Below the pieces are notes generated by a model that saw only the letters and a list, made by a program, of their open reading frames with translations, had not been told where the DNA came from and did not search any database. A DNA stretch of 64,000 nucleotides from Onchocerca lupi. Lineage: Eukaryota; Nematoda; Chromadorea; Rhabditida; Onchocercidae. Positions within the stretch are counted from its first letter, which is position 1. Every line of letters begins with the position of its first letter. The stretch is taken from NCBI GenBank assembly GCA_028564675.1, contig JAOVVO010000030.1:1-64000 (forward strand). The letters run 5' to 3'. This document shows positions 41,501 to 49,600 of this stretch, in pieces. The position numbers and the translations under genes are program-made.

Positions 41501-44500
41501 TCAAGTTCCCAGCTGTTTTTCTAATAATTTTCTTACAGTAAATACTTCGACTTTGTTACGAAAATTTCAGACACGTACGGATCGCTTTCAAGTAGTTAAG
41601 AAACTTTTTGCTGGACTTCTAATTTAGGTCATATCATTTACTCAAAAATTATCTATAAATTTGGCACTATCTAAAGGGAAACTTAGAAGCAACACAAATT
41701 TATTTTTTTCCTAGTTCAAATTGATTGCGAATGAAAATATTTTCGAAGTAATATCCCAAAATTAAGATTTGCGAAAACTATGATTTTTTTTTTTAGATAA
41801 TTATGTTGCCAATTATTAGGTAAGATTCTAATGAATGAATTATCGAAAGCAAGCAAGTATGCAGCATAGGTTACTAGGCGAGCGGTTAGTGATTAAAAGA
41901 TGAAAACATTTCAATTTGAAACGGAAACGATCGGATTCATCAATTCAGTTTTTAAGCTTATTATTATTTTTCAGTTTTTAACCTAACTCTCACAACATCG
42001 AAAACTGCTATTAAATGAAATTTGCATATTAAACTGTTCAGCTCCATAATATAGCAATAATTGAAGTATAAGGTACTAAAAGGGGTAAATTAGATTTGTG
42101 ACTGCAATTGAGGGTTTTGAGTGAGATGCGTTGCGATGGGAGCGATTGCATGTCTGCGATAACCATTCATATCTGATCAATCAAGTTGACACATTCCTTG
42201 ATGATGTGGCTGTTACTGTCTTTAGTAATGACTTTTAAACTTGAATACAACTTGTCTTTGCATCATATTTCCGCAAAGCTTTAGAAAAGAATGAAACAAC
42301 TGTAAAATTGATGAAAAGAAGAAAATTTTTGAATCTTCTGAACATCTCTCGTTCATGAGCTTTTCTATAAATAGCGATGCAAGCTTGTCAGTTGCTTCAT
42401 CATCATGTGTCAACTTTGGATATGACTAGTTTTTCCATGTAAACATGGATTTGGAAGGAAAAGCAACAAATATATTTATTCTATTCGTTGAAAATAAAAT
42501 TACTGAAGTAAATAATAAACACTGAATTCAAAAATAAACTGGTAATGAAGCAGAAAAATGATAAAATGTGATGCAATGAATAGCATTATAGTATAACCAT
42601 CGATCGTTTATTACAACAACAAAGTTTGATTTGGTCACAGGGCAGTTAGTTTGATCATGCGGGGCGGGGAAAAGATCAGAGGGAAGGGAGAAAGGGAAAA
42701 AGAAGAGGTACAACCCATTGAACATCACTGATTTGCTGTGATATAGTACTATCATCCATTCTCCCAATATGAATTTGAACTTTTCACACACAATGCTCCC
42801 CTTAAACCCTCTTCTACCCCTCCCCATCCCTTAGCCTCATCCATCTTTACAACAAAACTTTGTCGTAGTCTGTCGCTCGCTAATTTATGTTCATTCGTAA
42901 ATATACCGAATATTTGTTATCAGTTGATTGTCGCGTGCTTCGATTATTTTACTTTCAAATTCTCCCTGGCCGCTATTTTCGTCCAATTTTTAAAACCATA
43001 TAATGTATAATCGTTCAACAGTTGCAGTGGAAGGAACTATTGAGAAATTGAATAAATTTGGTAGGCATCCATTCATTCTTTATACATCCAAAACTACTTT
43101 TTTTTTTTTTTCGAAGAACATCAAATATTGGAAATGAACTGTCAATATCATTGATTATTTCTAGCATACGTATTTTTGATACTTAATTTCTAACTACTGA
43201 GTTTTTTTTTTCTTTTTTTTCTTCAGGATATGAGGAAGTAAGTCAAATCTTTTTATCCTTACTTCAAAAATTATTGATAATGAAAAAAGAACCCTGAAAT
43301 TCTGGGTGCCTAAGTGGTTTAAACTTTTTGAACTTTCTTTTGTAACATTTTCTGCGGTAGTAAAATAATCTGTTACTTCAAATATCATAGGCATTGATAT
43401 TTGAAGCCTCCTTATACGGACTTTTAATAATCATTCTTTGATAGTTATAGTATTACGTCAAATTTTGATCTGGATATTTGATCGCCCTACAGTGGTTGCA
43501 AAAGTTTGGTAGTGTCGAAGCATGACAGGGAATATTGCAGGATGCTTCAAGAAAGCCGGGAAAGTATTGTATTAGTTAGCACCAGGAAATCCTAATTATC
43601 GACAACAACTTAAACAGGAGATGAATTGAACGAAACATTCTACTGGTTGGAATCTTGAGTCTCTTTCAGAAGAATCGTGCGATCATGTCTAATATGCGCA
43701 CTGGTACATCATCGAAAGACGCGCTATAATGAATTTCTGGACATTTCACACAATATTAATGAAAGTAACCACGATGATCTGATTTACCAATAAACAACCT
43801 ACTGTGGCATCGCTATAAAAAGTTATTCATACTTCGTAAAGGGTACCACAAAAAGGGATGAAAATTGGCATCTCTTGAAATAAAGTATTACCGATCACTG
43901 AATCAAGATTCACAAATTTAGAACTATTGGTACAGTAACTGATGCAACGCTTATCGATCCAGGTGATAATGATGGATGATCATGCTATTTTGAGCTCATT
44001 AATCAACAGCATCACCACCAATGCCATCCATATTCAATTATCAGAAGCAATGACAAGAAGAGGGAGGGTAGAGAAGAAATTGGTGACAGTTCTTTATCAA
44101 TATGATTTCTATTTCTGTTCATTTATTCATCAACAGCAGGAAGGGAACAAAATAATTGTTTCGATTGTTATCAATATAAGTTTTGGAATTTGGTTGCCCT
44201 TGTTTTTCTCCATTTTACAGATTTATTTTATCGCTCCTACTTGCTATTTCTTTTATACATGAACACAAGGTGACATGCACATACACTATTTTCAGCATAC
44301 TAAACGAATAATTAAAACTTTGAAACATAAATAAACTTTGCCGATTGAACCATTAGTAAATTATACTGCTAATAACCAACAAATGGTATGATAAGCATTT
44401 TAAGCTCATATAAGTAATGAAATTGAATTCTCGAAAAGCAATTCAATATCATGCTAAAATTTGCTCGTTCATTTCTCAAAAGTATAATTAAAGTAAAGAT

Positions 44501-46574
44501 ATAAAGGACTTGTAAGGGAAGTTTACTAAAACCAATAATTTTACGTTTAATAACTAGAAGATATAATAGTTCACCTTTTCTTCTACTTTATGCCTTCTCA
44601 TCGAATGCTTCCAACTGAATTGAGAAAAAATATTAATTTAACCTAATAAAACTGTCAAAGAATCTAAATTTTTAAAGAGAGAAGCAATCTAGAAATAACT
44701 GTTAGAGTGAAGTAATTTACCTACAAAATAATATACGAATTCACAAGAACTGCCATCCTTCTGAAAGATGTGAAATGACTTTTTAGACATGACTCACATG
44801 TATAAAACATATGTACTATACATTTTTTAAACAGTACTTGATATTAGGAATGCATTTCATTTGATCTTTTTTGGTTTTGCAAATTCTCGAAATATATTCT
44901 GAAATTATTATGCAAATTAGTATCATTATAAAATTTCCAAGCATTATTCTCAGATTTGAGTTGTTGCAGATGAGGACCAGAAGCCACCCAATGATCCGGA
45001 CGAAGATGCAGCTGCAAGAATGCGGCTGAAACGTAAATTGCAGCGGAATCGTACTTCTTTCAGTCAAGAACAAATTGAAGCCTTGGAAAAAGGTTTTTTG
45101 CATATAATTCTGCTGAAAATGCATACGATGCAAAATTGATATTTGTCTCAAAAGTATGAAAACTAATTAGCAAGAGTTAAAAAAATTTACTCAGTAATTA
45201 TTTCCACATAAGATTGTTTACCTAAAACTGATTATTTTCCATATTCTTTTGACTTTTCGTAATATTTTGAATACCATTTCACAAATCCTAATCTGTATTA
45301 CATATTTTTTTTTTTTCAAATCTGTGCTGATATTTTTTTCCTATTCTTCCCTTCGTCATATTTAAGTTATTTCAGAATTCGAGAGGACACATTACCCAGA
45401 TGTTTTTGCTCGCGAAAGATTGGCTACAAAGATCGGTTTACCTGAAGCACGTATACAGGTATGATCATACTGATATTCATTATATGAGATCCCATCTTTC
45501 CCTGTTCTATAGGAAATGCATTAGTCTTATCACATGCATATTGCATAGATTTTTCTCATCAATAAACTAAAAACAGATTTGATATTAATTGAAAGACAGT
45601 TGAAATGGATGAAATAATTTAATATCAAATTGTGAAAAAAAAAAAAAAAAAAAGGCAGAATCAAAGGATTGTGCTTGCACAATAGATTCTGAATAGTTCT
45701 TGGAATCATGGAAACAGATTTCATTGACAATAATAAATTTTATGGTATCTAAACTATTTAATATTATCTCCTCTTTAATTACTAACAATTCTTTTGATTG
45801 AAGTGCATAAATGGCGTTATTGGTTTAGCTTTTCATTTTGCTTCCAAAGTATTTACCAAGTACTTCAGAAGCAAAATGAAAAGCTAGATCAATAATACCA
45901 TTTATTTTGAAAATTTTCACTCACAACTTCCTAAAATTTTTTTTCTTCATAAATTTTAAACAATTGAAAGAAAAAGTCTGATGACTATCTTCTGAATGAT
46001 GCATCAACATTTCATTACCGTATACAACGCTCGTCACCATCTGCTGCGTTGCCATGGTTTTCTAATTATGACGAAATCAAAAACGAAGGCGTCAGGGAAG
46101 GAAAGAAGGACAGATTCCCGCCTATTAAAAAATTCAGCGATAATTTCTCAGCCTACCTCGATAGAATGTATTCAAATTAATGAAGAAAAAGAACGAGAGT
46201 ATCTATGATTTGAAAATTTCAAAATTCTCTTGTGCAAATATTCCACCCACTCAAGATTTACCATTTCTATCTTTTTTGGTACCATTACAGTATCATCATA
46301 GCATGTGCCCAAAATGTTACATCAAGAAATCTTGTTTTTTCAACCGACAATTTATTTCACCAGTTTCTGTTCGATTCTCCCTGCATTTTTTTTACTGTTT
46401 GCGTATAAAGCAAGAAAAATTGGAAATATGAAGAAAGACAAATTCTGAAAATGATTTGTTTCTTGAAAATATCGAGAAAATCGAGAAAGGTAACCACACA
46501 TAGACATGAATAAAAACTTTTTGGTTAAACAGCGGCATGCAATTTGTAAAATAACATATATATACATGTTATTT

Positions 46575-46605
<31 letters not shown>

Positions 46606-49600
46606 GCAATAAATTATTTCCTAATACAATCAATTATTTCAATATTATGAAATATATTCATCCATTTTTTGACTAATTTTATTTGCATTGATAAAAGTGC
46701 AATTTACTTCGAAGTTCAAAAAACTAGTTTACTTGACCTGTTAATTTAATTGGATTTTTTTAAAGAACTAAGATGTTTAATGATTATTGATTAATGTTTA
46801 GTTTATGTTAAACGATTTTTTTAAAAAGCGGTTATGCAGTTCAATCATTTCTTCCACAATTTAAAATGAAGTGTATTCAGTTTTACAGTGCAGAATTCCC
46901 ACTATACATATTCTTACAGTCTATTCATATAAAAATAATTTATTTTGGTCCTTCTTTAGTCAAGATCCAATCTTTCGTGATAAAGAAATTGACCTCAAAA
47001 TTCCCATTTAATCAAAATCTATTAAATAATGTTTCAATTTTGTGGGGGTAAAAAATTACAATTATTTTCCATATTTTCAGGTATCATATTGTAGTAGATG
47101 ATATTTCCTCGATTAGTTACTAAAGATATAACATTGAAAAAACTTTCATCACTCGCTAGTAAAAATTGTAAAAATTAAACTTCTGAAGAACAAAATCTAT
47201 AGATTAATTTTTCTCGCAAATTTTTCTTGAAAATACTTCAAAATAGTGTATATTTTCAATTTATTTTAAACTTTTGATCCAAGTTCTTTATGAATCAAGA
47301 AGAAGTTATTTCTATTTCCGATGAAGGAAACATTGAAAAATGTATATTAGAATACCTATTTTAACCTTTTATATCTATTATTAACTCTTATAAATTGTTA
47401 ACCACAGCAGGTTAAAACCACGAAACATATCAAAGATACCTAGATGGAAGTGTAGTAGCTTATAAAATTTGGAAATCGATCAAACTCCGAAACAATCCTG
47501 ATGGTTTTGAGGATTTAACTGCCGTCAATATTTCTTCATTCTTTTCTGTTTATAATCCAATTTAATTGCTTTCATCAGTGACTGTAGCGTAATTTTACTT
47601 CCAATTTTTATTTGAAAATGGACAATTACAGGTATGGTTTTCGAACAGGAGAGCCAAATGGCGTCGTGAAGAAAAATTAAGGAATCAAAAACGACCGCCA
47701 GGTATGGACACAACAATGACATCAGCTAATTCCAATGTCAGTGCTAATAGTGCTGCCGGTAGTTCCGGCTCAACGCAAGGTCAGTTATCGTAGTCTTTGA
47801 ATGAGAAATTATTCCTTTTTCTAAACAGAAGAGAGAAGTTATTGAGAGTTCGGGATTCAATAGATGAATGTTTTCTTTGTACATTTGAGTTCGATGCTAG
47901 TCATATAAAATGCTTCGATACGATAAATATATTACTCATATTTTCTTCTTTATGAACATTTTCCTAGCCAATCTCTCTCATCATCTTACTTTTCAAATAA
48001 TTCACTTTGACATTTTTCGTAAGCCAACCTATTTATTACGAAAGAAAATTGCTCGATTTAGAATTTATTTTATTGCATAGACTCATTTGCAGCAAATTTG
48101 AAGGTATTGTCCACAAAGCATGACAGTAATTTTTGAAATGAATTAAACTACAGGTAGCTTATTGAATCCTGGAAGCACGGGTACAACTTTGGGTAGTAGT
48201 CCAACGGCTACACCAGCAAGGTTTAATAATCCGGTTATTAGCAGCAGCTTTGCTCCTCCCAGCACACAAATGTATCCTTTACCACAACCTACAATGGATC
48301 CTTATAGGTAAGTTTATCTAAGCCTATTTTAGATCTTTATGTAAATTTTATTCAAATATTTGTATCATCTAATTTTAGAACAAAAATGAAATTTATGAAA
48401 TTACGCGCAAATATTAGTCGAAATGTCTTCCAAACATTATTCTAAAGTTTCAGCTTTGCAAATGCTGGATTAGGAATGGGAGCTCCACAACATCCGTCCG
48501 ATTTTAGTTCTTATCATATGTTTTCTAGCACTGGAAGGTCGCCATATGATGCTTTTCATGTGAGTCCTCTTTATTATCAAATTTGATTTACAGAAATATA
48601 AAAAAAAAAAACGAATTCAAAATCGCGAAATCGCGACATTTGCCTACATTTACCCTGCAATTTTTAGTTTCGCAATTATTTAATTAAAATTAAAAAAATA
48701 AACTATCGGCTGACTCTTTTCTCATTCTCTCACAACAAATTTATTATATTCACCGAAATAGTCAGTTTTTAACTTATACCATAAAATTCGTTAATTGAAG
48801 AGTGATTTTTCGCTTGGATTTTTAAACTTAAATCAACTGTCTAGCAATTTGGAAATTTTGAATTAACACTTAATATCATGAAGTCTTTCAGCCATATGCT
48901 CGAACAGTTCAACCAGGTGCACCACCAACATTTGCTTCTACAATGAATCATTCTTCAATTTCCAACGTTGGTGGTATGTTCTGAGCTCTTTTACTTTCAA
49001 AAACTCATTAAAATTTTCAAGCCCACAAGAATCAGTATGATTCATCAGTCGATTATCGATTGTAGAAATGTTGGAGTTCATCGGATGTCTTTTAAAAAAA
49101 CTGATTAAGAATTTTTAAGATCTCTTTTCGTATGTTACATATTCAATATTTAAATTCTTCTTTCGATGGGTGTCTAGTGGAAGTAAGGACGTATCTTTGA
49201 ATGTCAAACTTTGCTGAATTATGTACCCAGAACTTTATTCAAAAATTTCTGAAAATGAAATTTTACATAGTTTGATAAATTGAAATTATTATTAGTAAGG
49301 ATATAGTTTTATAACTGTGAGAAAACTCTCATGAAACGACACCAACTCACCATAAAAACAATTTTGTTGAAGCAAAATAGAGACAAAACTTTCTTTTCTA
49401 TCAAAATTCACTTTTATGATTTCAATTTTCTTTCATAGATTAATATTTAATAAAGATACTAGATTTAAAAAAAGAATTTTGAGTCATTTTTCAGCTTAGT
49501 GATTTAGGGACTCCAGCATAACTGATATACTTCGATTTTGCTTTTGATTCTGAGCGAAACCGAAATCTAAGCATGAACTATGCTTCAGCTATCCTTTTAT

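Larger units (their letters stand above)
36274..43027 (+). other. pax-6 intron 5 (6.8 kb), repeat-rich and with the internal promoter candidate
   Basis: Separates the paired-domain half from the homeodomain half. It carries both large CA/GT microsatellites, the GC-rich island at 39.1-40.1 kb and the GC box at 42.66 kb. A large intron here fits the use of an internal promoter for a paired-domain-less product. Confidence 0.5.
45459..47631 (+). other. pax-6 intron 8
   Basis: 2.2 kb inside the homeodomain. It holds the hairpin at 45809-45903, the TA palindrome near 46.57 kb, and a GC-richer patch at 46.0-46.2 kb with an X-box-like half site GTTGCCATGG at 46048. Confidence 0.85.

Noticed and set aside
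43490..43560. Tc1/mariner transposase remnant
   Set aside because: One short phrase only (KFGSV); no catalytic motifs or terminal repeats could be seen.
46048..46061. RFX X-box (ciliary gene element)
   Set aside because: Only the left half GTTGCCATGG matches; the right half is TTTT instead of NAAC.
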